Origin: Lysobacterales bacterium
GTDB lineage: Bacteria > Pseudomonadota > Gammaproteobacteria > Xanthomonadales > BPKI01
Reading direction: 5' to 3'
Assembly (NCBI GenBank): GCA_026005055.1
Contig: BPKI01000001.1
Coordinates: forward strand, 62,001-126,000
DNA length: 64,000 bases
Of the stretch, positions 56,181 through 64,000 are shown one piece after another (the first letter of the stretch is position 1; every line of letters begins with the position of its first letter). The position numbers and the translations under genes were made by a program. The notes beneath the pieces are model-generated. The model made no database searches, was not told the origin of the DNA, and was given only the letters and a program-made list of their open reading frames with translations.

Positions 56181-56609
56181 TCAGAGATCGAGCGGCTGCG
56201 GCTGTTGCGCCGCATGCGGGTGTTCGGGGCCGCGATAGACCTTGAGCTTGCGGAACATCGCGCGGCCGAGCGGGTTCTTGGGCAGCATCCCCTTCACGGC
56301 GAGCTCGATCACTCGCTCCGGATGCTTCGCCAGCATCTCGCGCAACGAAGCGCTCTTCAGGTTGCCCACGTAACCCGTGTGACGGTAGTAACGTTTGTCG
56401 TCGAGCTTGCGGCCAGTAACCGCGACCTTCTCGGCGTTGACCACGACGATGCAGTCGCCGGTATCCACGTGCGGCGTGTAGATGGGCTTGTGCTTGCCGC
56501 GCAGCCGGCGCGCGATCTCGGCGCAGAGACGACCGAGGACTTTGCCGCTCGCATCGACCACGAACCAGTCGCGACGAACCGTTCCGGGTTTGGCGCTGAA
56601 GGTGCTCAT
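56181..56609 (-). CDS. rplM: 50S ribosomal protein L13
   Basis: A 142-residue L13, the family's normal length, from the ATG at 56609 ([20 protein letters not shown]). [28 protein letters not shown] and [21 protein letters not shown] are diagnostic. The track ORF adds seven upstream residues. It heads the rplM-rpsI operon. Confidence 0.97.
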   Translation of the reverse strand: MSTFSAKPGTVRRDWFVVDASGKVLGRLCAEIARRLRGKHKPIYTPHVDTGDCIVVVNAEKVAVTGRKLDDKRYYRHTGYVGNLKSASLREMLAKHPERVIELAVKGMLPKNPLGRAMFRKLKVYRGPEHPHAAQQPQPLDL

Positions 56610-56696
56610 GTCGAAAGTCCCGATGCTCAAGGGGACGAAAGACCCGACATTATCATCGAGAGCGAATCCTGACGCAAGTTTGGGATCGCGAGATGA

Positions 56697-56702
56697 TAGG
56701 AT
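56697..56702 (+). promoter_or_regulatory. -10-like TAGGAT, 8 nt before the Fe-S protein start
   Basis: TAGGAT overlaps the track's ATG region (56693) and ends 8 nt before the ATG at 56711. It supports the downstream ATG as the start of a near-leaderless mRNA. Confidence 0.35.
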
Positions 56703-56710
56703 CGGCGCCG

Positions 56711-57874
56711 ATGGCCGCGCCCGCGCCCGATTCCGAGCTCCTCCGCCTCACCGATCTCTGCGTACGCTGCGGGTTGTGCCTGCCCCACTGCCCGACCTAC
56801 CGCATCGCTCGCGAAGAGGGCGAGTCTCCCAGGGGCCGGATCGCCCTCGCCGCCGCGCTGGCCGCCGACGGCGCCTTGAAGGCGGATGCGACCTTGAGAC
56901 GCCATCTCGATCAGTGCCTGCTCTGCCGCGCCTGCGAGCAGGTCTGTCCTGCAGAGGTTCCCTTCGCGCGGATCATGAGCCGGGCACGCGAACGACTCGG
57001 CCCACGTCGCGATCGTCCGCTCCCCTACCGGCTGATCCTCGGTCTGCTTGCCCGACCCCGCCTATGGCGCCTCGCCCTCGCCCTCCTCCATGCGGGCGAG
57101 CGCCTCGGCTCATCACGCCTTCTCGCAAGCCTTCGTCTGCGTCCGCCGCTCGCGATCCTGCCCCGCCTCCCGCCGCGGTGGCGCCCACGCCGCGCGAGCG
57201 ATGGTGCAGCCGTCTATCTTTTCGAGGGCTGTTCCACCTCGCGCCTGGCCAGCGATGCCTGCCGTGCCGCCGAGGCGATCCTGAGGCGTCTTGGGTTCCG
57301 TGTGCTCGCCGCTGCCAAGCCCCATTGCTGCGGCGCAGCCCTCCGCCACGAGGGGCTGTTGCAGCCAGCCGAAAGGCTGGCGAAAGCGCTGCACGCGGCC
57401 TTCCCCGAACCGGTGCCGGTGCTGGTTCTCGACAGCGGCTGCCTCGAGGCGGTGCGAAACGCGCTCGGCGAGCGCGCCCAGGATATCCACACCTTCCTGC
57501 TCGCTGAGGATTTGCCGCGGCGCGTGCGCTGGAAGGAAGGCCAGGTCGAGGCGCTCCTCCATCAGCCCTGCACGCTCAGGGCCGAGCCTTCGGCACGCGC
57601 GGCGCACGACCGTCTTCTCGCGTCCGTGCCGGGGCTCGTTCTCCGCGCCTTGCCGGAGCGCGCGCACTGCTGCGGCGCGGGTGGACTCCAGTTTCTCCTC
57701 GCCTCACCGACTTCGCTGCGCTTGCGCGAGGAGCTGGATGGCGCTCCCGAGATGCCGCTGATCACCGCGAATGTCGGCTGTCGGGCATGGTTCACCGCCG
57801 GCCGCTTCGCACGCTCCGGTTCTGGACGGGTCTATCATCCGCTCGAATCCATCGCCGAGCGTATCGAGAGATGA
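56711..57874 (+). CDS. Fe-S heterodisulfide/glycolate-oxidase-subunit-like protein (GlcF type)
   Basis: A 387-residue iron-sulfur protein. Two 4Fe-4S motifs are near the N-terminus ([14 protein letters not shown] and [16 protein letters not shown]). Two CCG domains follow ([13 protein letters not shown] and [13 protein letters not shown]). This is the layout of GlcF, the iron-sulfur subunit of glycolate oxidase, but no glcD or glcE is nearby, so it may serve another FAD dehydrogenase. ATG 56711 is preferred over 56693. It overlaps coq7 by 4 nt. Confidence 0.83.
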   Translation: MAAPAPDSELLRLTDLCVRCGLCLPHCPTYRIAREEGESPRGRIALAAALAADGALKADATLRRHLDQCLLCRACEQVCPAEVPFARIMSRARERLGPRRDRPLPYRLILGLLARPRLWRLALALLHAGERLGSSRLLASLRLRPPLAILPRLPPRWRPRRASDGAAVYLFEGCSTSRLASDACRAAEAILRRLGFRVLAAAKPHCCGAALRHEGLLQPAERLAKALHAAFPEPVPVLVLDSGCLEAVRNALGERAQDIHTFLLAEDLPRRVRWKEGQVEALLHQPCTLRAEPSARAAHDRLLASVPGLVLRALPERAHCCGAGGLQFLLASPTSLRLREELDGAPEMPLITANVGCRAWFTAGRFARSGSGRVYHPLESIAERIER

Positions 57875-58536
57875 ACGTGCCGTCCGCGAAGCCGAGCCTC
57901 CGCCTGAGCGCGATCGACCATCTGCTCGCCGCCATCGGGCAGGGACTGATGCTCGCTCGAGCCGAGCGCCTGCCGGCGGCGCGGGCGAATCCCGCAGACG
58001 CCATCGCCGATGAGGCGGCGCTCTCCGAGGCCGAGCGGCGGCATGCTGCAGGCCTCATGAGGGTCAACCATGCCGGCGAGATCTGCGCGCAGGCTCTCTA
58101 CGCAGGGCAAGCCCTGCTCGCGCGCGACGCCGCTTTGCGGGCGCATTTGCTGGCCGCCGCCGACGAGGAGATCGATCACCTCGCCTGGTGCGCGGAGCGG
58201 CTATCCGAACTTGGCGAAGGACCCAGCCTGCTCAGCCCGCTGTGGTACTTCGGAAGCTATGCGATCGGGATGCTCGCCGCATCCTTCGGCGACCGACAGA
58301 GCCTCGGCTTCGTGGTCGAAACCGAGCGCCAGGTGGAAGCGCACCTCGACGAACATCTGGATCGCCTGCCGCCTTCAGACCGGCGCAGCCGGGCGATTTT
58401 GCGAGCGATGCAGGCAGAGGAGCGCCGTCACGCCGAGGAGGCTCTCGCCCGCGGTGCCGCATCGCTGCCCGATCCAGTGCCGCGGCTGATGGCCCTCGCT
58501 GCCCAGGTGATGAAGACGATCGCCTACCGCATCTGA
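57871..58536 (+). CDS. coq7: 2-polyprenyl-3-methyl-6-methoxy-1,4-benzoquinol hydroxylase Coq7
   Basis: A 221-residue di-iron hydroxylase for the penultimate ubiquinone step. The metal ligands are in [48 protein letters not shown] and [13 protein letters not shown], all intact. It overlaps the Fe-S protein gene by 4 nt and converges on speD. Confidence 0.93.
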   Translation: MNVPSAKPSLRLSAIDHLLAAIGQGLMLARAERLPAARANPADAIADEAALSEAERRHAAGLMRVNHAGEICAQALYAGQALLARDAALRAHLLAAADEEIDHLAWCAERLSELGEGPSLLSPLWYFGSYAIGMLAASFGDRQSLGFVVETERQVEAHLDEHLDRLPPSDRRSRAILRAMQAEERRHAEEALARGAASLPDPVPRLMALAAQVMKTIAYRI

Positions 58537-58551
58537 GCGAGACCGCCGGAA

Positions 58552-59409
58552 TCAGGACAGATTCCGGCCGTGGAACAGCTCCTCGATCTCCTGCTTCAGT
58601 TCCTTCTCGATGCGCAGCCGTTCCTTGAAGGGGAGCTTGCGGGCGTCGATCTCGAAGAGATAGTTGTCGAGGTCGAAGTCCTTGATGTGCATCTTCGTAT
58701 GGAAGATGTTCTCCTGATAGACGTTCACATCGAACATCTCGTAGCGGTTCTTGATCGCCTTCGAGAGGTAGTCCTGGATCGAGTTGATGCGGTGGTCGAT
58801 GAAATGCTTGCGGCCCTTCACGTCGCGCGTGAACCCGCGCACCCGGTAATCCATGATCACAATGTCCGACTCGAAGCTCTCGATGAGGTGATTGAGCGCC
58901 TTGAGCGGTGAGATCACTCCGCAGGTCGCGACGTCGATGTCCGCCCGGAACGTGGCAATGCCATTGTGCGGATGGGTCTCGGGATAGGTGTGCACGGTGA
59001 TGTGGCTCTTGTCGAGGTGACCGACCACGCTCGTCTCCGAGGGGTGCTCGCGGATCGCGCCCTCCACCATCCGGTTGCCCGCCGCCTTGCGGTCGATGAC
59101 CGGCTGCTCGGAAATGAGGATGGTCACCGAGGCACCGCGCGGGTCGTAGTCCTGGCGAGCGATGTTGAGGATGTTGGCGCCGATGATCTCGGCGACCTCG
59201 GTCAGGATCTGGGTCAGGCGCTCGGCGTTGTAGGCCTCGTCGATGTACTCGATGTAGCGGGCCTGCTGCTCCGGCGTGATCGCGTAGCAAATGTCGTAGA
59301 TGTTGAAGCTGAGCGCCTTGGTGAGGTTGTTGAAGCCCTGCAGCTTCAAGCGCGGGAGCGGCTTGACGAGATTTTTCACTGGATCACAACGCACGAGCGA
59401 AACTACCAT
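58552..59409 (-). CDS. speD: S-adenosylmethionine decarboxylase proenzyme, SpeD type
   Basis: A 285-residue proenzyme supplying decarboxylated SAM for spermidine. [20 protein letters not shown] is the conserved opening. The autocleavage site is [14 protein letters not shown], where Ser135 becomes the pyruvoyl group. [20 protein letters not shown] and [18 protein letters not shown] are present. The ATG at 59409 adds about 20 residues relative to E. coli SpeD. Its place next to clp and trpC is conserved in Xanthomonadaceae. Confidence 0.94.
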   Translation of the reverse strand: MVVSLVRCDPVKNLVKPLPRLKLQGFNNLTKALSFNIYDICYAITPEQQARYIEYIDEAYNAERLTQILTEVAEIIGANILNIARQDYDPRGASVTILISEQPVIDRKAAGNRMVEGAIREHPSETSVVGHLDKSHITVHTYPETHPHNGIATFRADIDVATCGVISPLKALNHLIESFESDIVIMDYRVRGFTRDVKGRKHFIDHRINSIQDYLSKAIKNRYEMFDVNVYQENIFHTKMHIKDFDLDNYLFEIDARKLPFKERLRIEKELKQEIEELFHGRNLS

Positions 59410-59555
59410 GCCCCTGTCGGACGCCTGTCCCGCCCGACGACCTTCCCTCGTCCCCGTCCGGGCACGAGTCCACACCATTTTCCCTCAACGGTGCGTTTCG
59501 TGCATGATCGGCCGGGTGTCCCGGACCATTCACGCCCGCCGCAGGATCCAGCGGA

Positions 59556-59786
59556 TCACCGCTGCCGACGCGGCACGGCGGGGATCCGCCCAAGCTCCGC
59601 GGGTACACCCGGAAAGACCGCCGAGAGATGGCGCTCCGCCTCCCGGCGCGTGCGGAAGCGCCCCCTCAAGACGCCCGTGGCCGGATCGCGAACCTCGAAC
59701 CAAGTGCGCGGCCCCTCGCCAGCTTTGTGTTCCACCACCAGCTCGATCTCGTGGCCCGCATAGGACTGCAGTGCGATTCGTTCCAT
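59556..59786 (-). CDS. Small hypothetical protein
   Basis: A 76-residue soluble protein (MERIALQSYAGHEIELVVEH, then RTWFEVRDPATGVLRGRF and RTRREAERHLSAVFPGVP). The ATG at 59786 is preceded by GGGAGGTGTC, a good Shine-Dalgarno, which supports it as a real gene over the longer track frames. No family recognised. It is divergent from clp. Confidence 0.65.
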   Translation of the reverse strand: MERIALQSYAGHEIELVVEHKAGEGPRTWFEVRDPATGVLRGRFRTRREAERHLSAVFPGVPAELGRIPAVPRRQR

Positions 59787-59923
59787 GACACCTCCCGGAG
59801 ACATCACCGCCATGATGAGCGAGCGCGCCTTCGTTTTTCGTAAGGACCTTCTCGGACCGTTCGCCAGGCCTTCGGTTCCCGAGAGAAAGTGATACGCTCT
59901 GCGCACCGCGATCGAATCCGATC

Positions 59924-60682
59924 ATGACCGAGGCGATGCCCGTTCTCGCGCTTTCCTCCTCTGCTGACTCCTCCCCGCTTCGGCGGAGCTCGATGCTGGA
60001 ACTGGACGCCGCCGCGCTCGAACGCCTCCTCTCTCATTGGCGGCTCAAGCGCTACCCGAAACGAGCCCTCGTGATGCGGCCGGGGGATCCCGCCGACACC
60101 CTCGCCTATTTGATCCGCGGCTCGCTCGAGGTCTGCGCCGCCGACGACGAGGGCCGGGAGATCATCCTCGCGCGCGTGAACCCTGGTGAGTTCATCGGCG
60201 AACTCGGCCTCTTCCTCAACACCGGCCGACGCAGCGTGGCGGTACGGGCGCGGGCGAGCTCGCAGGTCGCGGAGATCACCTATCAGCGACTCTTCGAGCT
60301 CTTCGAGCGGGAGCTCGCTGCCGACTGTCCCCGCATTCTCTTCGCCATCGGTCGGCAGATCAGCCAACGACTGCTTCAGAGCCGGCGCAAGATCAGCCGG
60401 CTCGCTTCGCTGGATGTCATCTCCCGCATCTGGCAGACCCTGCTCGATCTCTGCGCCGAGCCGGATGCGATGAGCCATCCCCGCGGCACGCAAATCAAAG
60501 TGTCGAGGATCGAGCTCTCGCGCATGGTCGGCTGCTCGCGCGAGGTGGCAGGCCGCGCGCTCAAGCGGCTGCAGGAGCAGGGGCTCCTCGTGGCCGCGGG
60601 CAAGACGGTGATCGTGTTCGGCGTCAAGGCGGGCTCGGAACCCTCGCCGCAGATGCTCGCGCGTCCGAAAGAAGGCTCTTGA
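59924..60682 (+). CDS. clp: CRP/Clp-type global regulator
   Basis: A 252-residue CRP/FNR protein. The nucleotide-binding roll includes PGEFIGELGLFLNTGRRSVAVRA, the dimer helix IGRQISQRLLQSRRKISRLAS, and the HTH KVSRIELSRMVGCSREVAGRALKRL. In the dimer helix the Thr-Ser pair that contacts cAMP in E. coli CRP is replaced by Ser-Arg, as expected for Clp proteins, which in Xanthomonas respond to cyclic di-GMP. An N-terminal extension of about 25 residues precedes the roll. The last 59 nt overlap convergent trpC. Confidence 0.9.
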   Translation: MTEAMPVLALSSSADSSPLRRSSMLELDAAALERLLSHWRLKRYPKRALVMRPGDPADTLAYLIRGSLEVCAADDEGREIILARVNPGEFIGELGLFLNTGRRSVAVRARASSQVAEITYQRLFELFERELAADCPRILFAIGRQISQRLLQSRRKISRLASLDVISRIWQTLLDLCAEPDAMSHPRGTQIKVSRIELSRMVGCSREVAGRALKRLQEQGLLVAAGKTVIVFGVKAGSEPSPQMLARPKEGS

Positions 60683-61448
60683 GCGCGAGCCCGGGATCGG
60701 GCGCACGCATGAGGCGTTCGCCGATCAGGAAGGCGCGGATGCCATGTTCGGCCAAACGCCGCAGGTCGGTCCCGCTTGCGATCCCGCTTTCGGCGACCAC
60801 CATGCGCTGAGGCGGAATCTGGCGCACCAGCCGCTCGCTCACCGCGAGATCGACGCGAAAGCTGCGCAGGTCGCGGTGATTGATGCCGATCATCGCCTCG
60901 CCGGCCGCGAGCGCGGCGGCGAGCTCCTCCTCGCCATGCACCTCGATCAGCACCTCGAGGGCAAGCTCGCGAGCGAGCGCGGCGAGCTCGGTGAGTTCGC
61001 CCGCGCCGAGACAGGCTGCGATCAAGAGCACCGCATCCGCGCCCAGAAGCCGCGCCTCGTAGATCTGCCAGGGATCGATCAAGAAATCCTTGCGCAACGC
61101 CGGAAGGCCCGAAGCCGTCCGCGCCGCCATCAGAAACTCGGCGCGGCCTTCGAAGAAGCGCTCGTCGGTGAGCACCGACAACGCCGCGGCCCCGCCGGCC
61201 TGATACTGCCTCGCGTGCAGCACGGGATCGAAGTCCTCGCGGATGCGGCCTTGGCTCGGACTCGCGCGCTTGATCTCGGCGATCACCGCGAGCTCCGCTT
61301 CAGCGATCCGCGCCGCGAGCGCCGCCGCGAAAGGCCGCGGCGGAGGAAGATCGCGCACGCGCGCCCTGAGTTCGGCAAGAGGCAAGCGAAGACGCCGTTC
61401 GGCAAGCTCCTCGCGCTTGGTTGCGATGATGCGGGCCAAAACATCCAT
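60624..61448 (-). CDS. trpC: Indole-3-glycerol phosphate synthase
   Basis: A 274-residue TIM-barrel enzyme of tryptophan synthesis: LAVIAEIKRASPSQGRIRED, FEGRAEFLMAART, ALRKDFLIDPWQIYEARLLGAD and MIGINHRDLRSFRVDL, with the catalytic Lys/Glu residues intact. It lacks a fused TrpF. It begins 2 nt after trpD. The C-terminus overlaps the clp 3' end by 59 nt. Confidence 0.94.
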   Translation of the reverse strand: MDVLARIIATKREELAERRLRLPLAELRARVRDLPPPRPFAAALAARIAEAELAVIAEIKRASPSQGRIREDFDPVLHARQYQAGGAAALSVLTDERFFEGRAEFLMAARTASGLPALRKDFLIDPWQIYEARLLGADAVLLIAACLGAGELTELAALARELALEVLIEVHGEEELAAALAAGEAMIGINHRDLRSFRVDLAVSERLVRQIPPQRMVVAESGIASGTDLRRLAEHGIRAFLIGERLMRAPDPGLALKSLLSDARASAARVPSPP

Positions 61449-61450
61449 CG

Positions 61451-62500
61451 TCAGCCGCCTCCCACCGCCTGGCCGGCAAGGGCGCGCGTGAAGGCCACGT
61501 ACTCCTCGAGCTTGGCCAGCGCCTGGCCCGAGCGGATCGCCTCCCGCGCCCGTGCGACTCCCTCCGCGATGCTCGCGGCGATGCCGACGACGTAGAGGGC
61601 GGCGCCGGCATTCAGCACCACCGCATCCTGCGCCGGCCCCTCGGCGCCGGAGAGCGCCTCGAGCAGCTTCAGCCGCGAAGCCTCGACGTCGGAAACGGCC
61701 AGCGCCTCCCGCCTGGCCTCGGGCAGACCGAGCTCGCTCGCACTCAGGGTGTACTCGCGGATCGCACCCTCGTTCAGTTCTCCAACCAGAGTGGGCGCCC
61801 CCAGGCTCAGCTCATCGAGCCCATCCAGACCATGGACCACGAGCGCTCTTCGCGCACCCAGACGCGCCAGAACCCTGATCAAGATGCCGACGAGGTCCGG
61901 ATGGAACACGCCGAGCAGCACGTGGGGCGCATCCGCAGGATTGGTGAGCGGACCTAAGATGTTGAACAGGGTGCGCACTCCAAGCTCGCGGCGAACCGGC
62001 CCGAGCGCGCGCAAGGCGGGGTGGTGGACGGGCGCGAACATGAAGCCGATGCCGGTTTCGCTCAAGGCGCGCGCGACCTGCTCGGGTTCGAGCTCGATCG
62101 CCGCGCCGAGTGCCTCGAGCACATCGGCGCTGCCTGACTTCGAGGACACGCTGCGGTTTCCATGCTTGGCCACCCGCGCACCGCAGGCGGCGGCGACGAA
62201 CATCGCGGCGGTGGAGATGTTGAAGCTATGCGCACCGTCGCCCCCCGTGCCGACGATGTCCACCAGGTTCTCGCGGAGAGGAACCTCGACGCGCCGCGCG
62301 AGCGCGCGCATCACCCGCGCCGCGCCGGTGATCTCGCCCACCGTCTCCTTCTTGACGCGCAGGCCGATGATGAGCGCCGCGACCAGCGCCGGGCTGAGCG
62401 TCCCGCTCAGCACCTGGCGCATGAGCGCCTCCATCTCGTCCTCGAAGATCTCGCGGTGCTCGATGATGCGCTGAAGCGCCTGCTGCGCGCTGATGCTCAT
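61451..62500 (-). CDS. trpD: Anthranilate phosphoribosyltransferase
   Basis: A 349-residue enzyme. The PRPP loop is [20 protein letters not shown], followed by [24 protein letters not shown] and [25 protein letters not shown], all canonical. It is separate from trpG, which lies 10 nt upstream in the operon. Confidence 0.95.
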   Translation of the reverse strand: MSISAQQALQRIIEHREIFEDEMEALMRQVLSGTLSPALVAALIIGLRVKKETVGEITGAARVMRALARRVEVPLRENLVDIVGTGGDGAHSFNISTAAMFVAAACGARVAKHGNRSVSSKSGSADVLEALGAAIELEPEQVARALSETGIGFMFAPVHHPALRALGPVRRELGVRTLFNILGPLTNPADAPHVLLGVFHPDLVGILIRVLARLGARRALVVHGLDGLDELSLGAPTLVGELNEGAIREYTLSASELGLPEARREALAVSDVEASRLKLLEALSGAEGPAQDAVVLNAGAALYVVGIAASIAEGVARAREAIRSGQALAKLEEYVAFTRALAGQAVGGG

Positions 62501-62510
62501 CGCAAGTTCC

Positions 62511-63104
62511 TCAGGCGGTCACCGCCGTGCCGGCGAGGAAATTGGCGAGCAAGCGGTGTCCATACTCGCTCAGGATCGATTCCGGATGGAACTGCACGCC
62601 AAACACGGGGTGCTGCCGGTGGCGCACGGCCATGATCTCCTCGCGCTTGCCCTCCTCATCGAGCGACCAGGCGGCGATTTCGAGCGCTTCGGGCACGCTT
62701 TCCGGCTCGATGACCAGCGAGTGATAGCGCGTGGCGACGAAGGGGCTCGGCAAACCCTGGAACACGTCTCGGCCGTCGTGCTCGATGCGCGAGGTCTTGC
62801 CGTGCATGACCCGCCGCGCGCGCACGATCCGCCCGCCGAAGGCCTGGCCGATGGCCTGATGACCGAGGCACACCCCGAGGATCGGAATCTCGCCGGCGAA
62901 GGCGCGCACCACCTCGAGCGAAATCCCCGCTTCATCCGGCGTGCAAGGGCCGGGCGAGATGACGATGTGACTGGGATCGAGCCGGCGGATCTCCTCGATC
63001 CCGATCGCATCGTTGCGGAAGACACGCACCTCCTCGCCGAGCTCGCCGAAATACTGCACGAGGTTGAAGGTGAAGCTGTCGTAGTTGTCGATCATCAGGA
63101 TCAT
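62511..63104 (-). CDS. trpG: Anthranilate synthase component II (glutamine amidotransferase)
   Basis: A 197-residue class I glutamine amidotransferase: [35 protein letters not shown], the nucleophile Cys in [16 protein letters not shown], and the late His/Glu in [15 protein letters not shown]. It supplies ammonia to TrpE and may also serve PabB. It starts 10 nt after the trpE stop. Confidence 0.94.
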   Translation of the reverse strand: MILMIDNYDSFTFNLVQYFGELGEEVRVFRNDAIGIEEIRRLDPSHIVISPGPCTPDEAGISLEVVRAFAGEIPILGVCLGHQAIGQAFGGRIVRARRVMHGKTSRIEHDGRDVFQGLPSPFVATRYHSLVIEPESVPEALEIAAWSLDEEGKREEIMAVRHRQHPVFGVQFHPESILSEYGHRLLANFLAGTAVTA

Positions 63105-63114
63105 GGCATTCGCC

Positions 63115-64000
63115 TCACAGGCCCGCGGCCGCTTCGGCCACCGCCCGGAACAAGGCGCGGCCTTTGTTCATCGTCTCCTCCCATTCGCGCTCGGGCACGG
63201 AATCGTGCACGATGCCGGCGCCCGCTTGGACGTGCAACATGCCCTCGCGCAGCACGGCCGTGCGGATGGCGATGGCGAGATCGGCATCGTCGTGCCAGCC
63301 GATGTAACCGACCGCGCCGGCGTAGATATCGCGCCGAACAGGCTCGAGTTCGCGGATGATCTCGAGCGCCCGCACTTTCGGCGCCCCGGAGACCGTGCCG
63401 GCGGGAAAGGTGGCGCGGAAGACGTCCATGAAATCAAGCCCAGGGCGGAGCCGGCCGCTCACTTCGCTCACCAGGTGCATGACGTGGCTGTAGCGCTCGA
63501 CCACGAACTGCTCGCCGACTTCGACGCTGCCTGGCACGGCGATCCGCCCGACGTCGTTCCGGCCGAGATCGACGAGCATGAGGTGCTCGGCGCGTTCCTT
63601 GGGATCGGCGAGGAGCTCCGCTTCGAGCCGGTCGTCTTCCTCCGGGGTCCGCCCGCGGGGCCGAGTTCCCGCGATGGGACGAACGGTGACCCGATCCCCT
63701 TGCTTGCGCACGAGGATCTCGGGCGAGGAGCCGATCACCTGGGTATCCCCGAAGTCGAGGTAGTAGAGGTAGGGCGAGGGATTGAGGGCGCGCAGCGCGC
63801 GGTACACATCCACCGGCCGTGCGCGAAATGGCAGCGACAGACGCTGGCTCAACACCACTTGGAAGGCGTCGCCGGCGGCGATGTAATCCTTGATCCGCTC
63901 CACCGCGCGCAGGAAATCCTCGCGCGGGAACGAGGTGCGAAAATCACTCTCGGCGAGCGCTTCCTTTCCGAGTAAGTCCGGATAGGCCGAGGCACCGTGA
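63115..64000 (-). CDS. trpE: Anthranilate synthase component I (N-terminus beyond window)
   Basis: The frame is open from the right edge: upstream of the track's GTG it continues [19 protein letters not shown] and [20 protein letters not shown], so the track start is internal. The C-terminal chorismate-binding domain has [45 protein letters not shown] and [20 protein letters not shown]. At least 295 residues are visible. It is the first gene of trpE-G-D-C; the leader and any attenuator lie outside the window. Confidence 0.95.
   Translation of the reverse strand, partial: HGASAYPDLLGKEALAESDFRTSFPREDFLRAVERIKDYIAAGDAFQVVLSQRLSLPFRARPVDVYRALRALNPSPYLYYLDFGDTQVIGSSPEILVRKQGDRVTVRPIAGTRPRGRTPEEDDRLEAELLADPKERAEHLMLVDLGRNDVGRIAVPGSVEVGEQFVVERYSHVMHLVSEVSGRLRPGLDFMDVFRATFPAGTVSGAPKVRALEIIRELEPVRRDIYAGAVGYIGWHDDADLAIAIRTAVLREGMLHVQAGAGIVHDSVPEREWEETMNKGRALFRAVAEAAAGL

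Overview
The window is GC-rich (roughly two thirds G+C by eye) and densely packed, with many 1-4 nt stop/start overlaps. It fits a gammaproteobacterium of the Xanthomonadales/Lysobacterales group. The clearest marker is the right end: trpE-trpG-trpD-trpC, a Clp/CRP-type regulator, speD, coq7 and rplM-rpsI, an arrangement I know from Xanthomonadaceae. Other supporting blocks are lptM-dapF-DUF484-xerC, the zapB-like/zapA/6S RNA/5-formyl-THF cyclo-ligase cluster, hemB-aroE, and rsmG-parA-parB. Almost everything looks chromosomal core. I see no insertion sequence, prophage, integron or CRISPR array.

Layout. 1-4683: cysG (cut by the window edge) divergent from a CysB-type regulator, then an envelope operon (zinc-finger protein, GT4 glycosyltransferase, O-antigen-ligase-like protein, lipid A acyltransferase-like protein). 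4694-14216: secreted lysyl-endopeptidase-like protease, a RimK-type ATP-grasp ligase divergent from a GNAT gene, two S9 peptidases and a small membrane protein. 14275-19584: lptM-dapF-DUF484-xerC facing ttcA-rdgC-YgjP-like metallopeptidase. 19699-26755: a secreted propeller-like protein, a DUF465 protein, a lipoprotein-plsB-unknown operon, and pyrF. 26765-31934: rep, tdk, mutM, a fatty-acid desaturase and a small secreted protein. 32190-35600: rpmG, rpmB, parB, parA, rsmG and a short SPFH protein. 35710-43486: a 5'-nucleotidase-family lipoprotein, hemB-aroE-YkgJ, gamma carbonic anhydrase, aldehyde dehydrogenase, a membrane protein, folE and blc. 43628-48987: a two-gene secreted operon (PQQ-type propeller plus a 1125-residue multidomain glycoside-hydrolase-like protein). 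49057-55104: the zap/6S/folate/rpiA cluster, a cNMP-rhodanese fusion and a lipoprotein-M48-lipoprotein operon. 55656-64000: tRNA-Gln, rpsI-rplM, an Fe-S protein, coq7, speD, clp and trpC-D-G-E.

The least explained items are these. (1) A secreted-protein tag, [IV]F[AS]DGFE, ends two secreted proteins and directly follows the signal peptide of a third. (2) The secreted operon at 43628-48987. (3) A recurrent TANNNT box 7-9 nt upstream of eight start codons without a Shine-Dalgarno sequence, suggesting leaderless mRNAs. (4) An oligopeptidase B with both a lipoprotein start and an internal ATG behind a near-perfect Shine-Dalgarno. (5) A CRP/Clp-like palindrome upstream of the secreted protease. 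Functional calls rest on motifs I can read. No database search was possible, and start codons were chosen from context.
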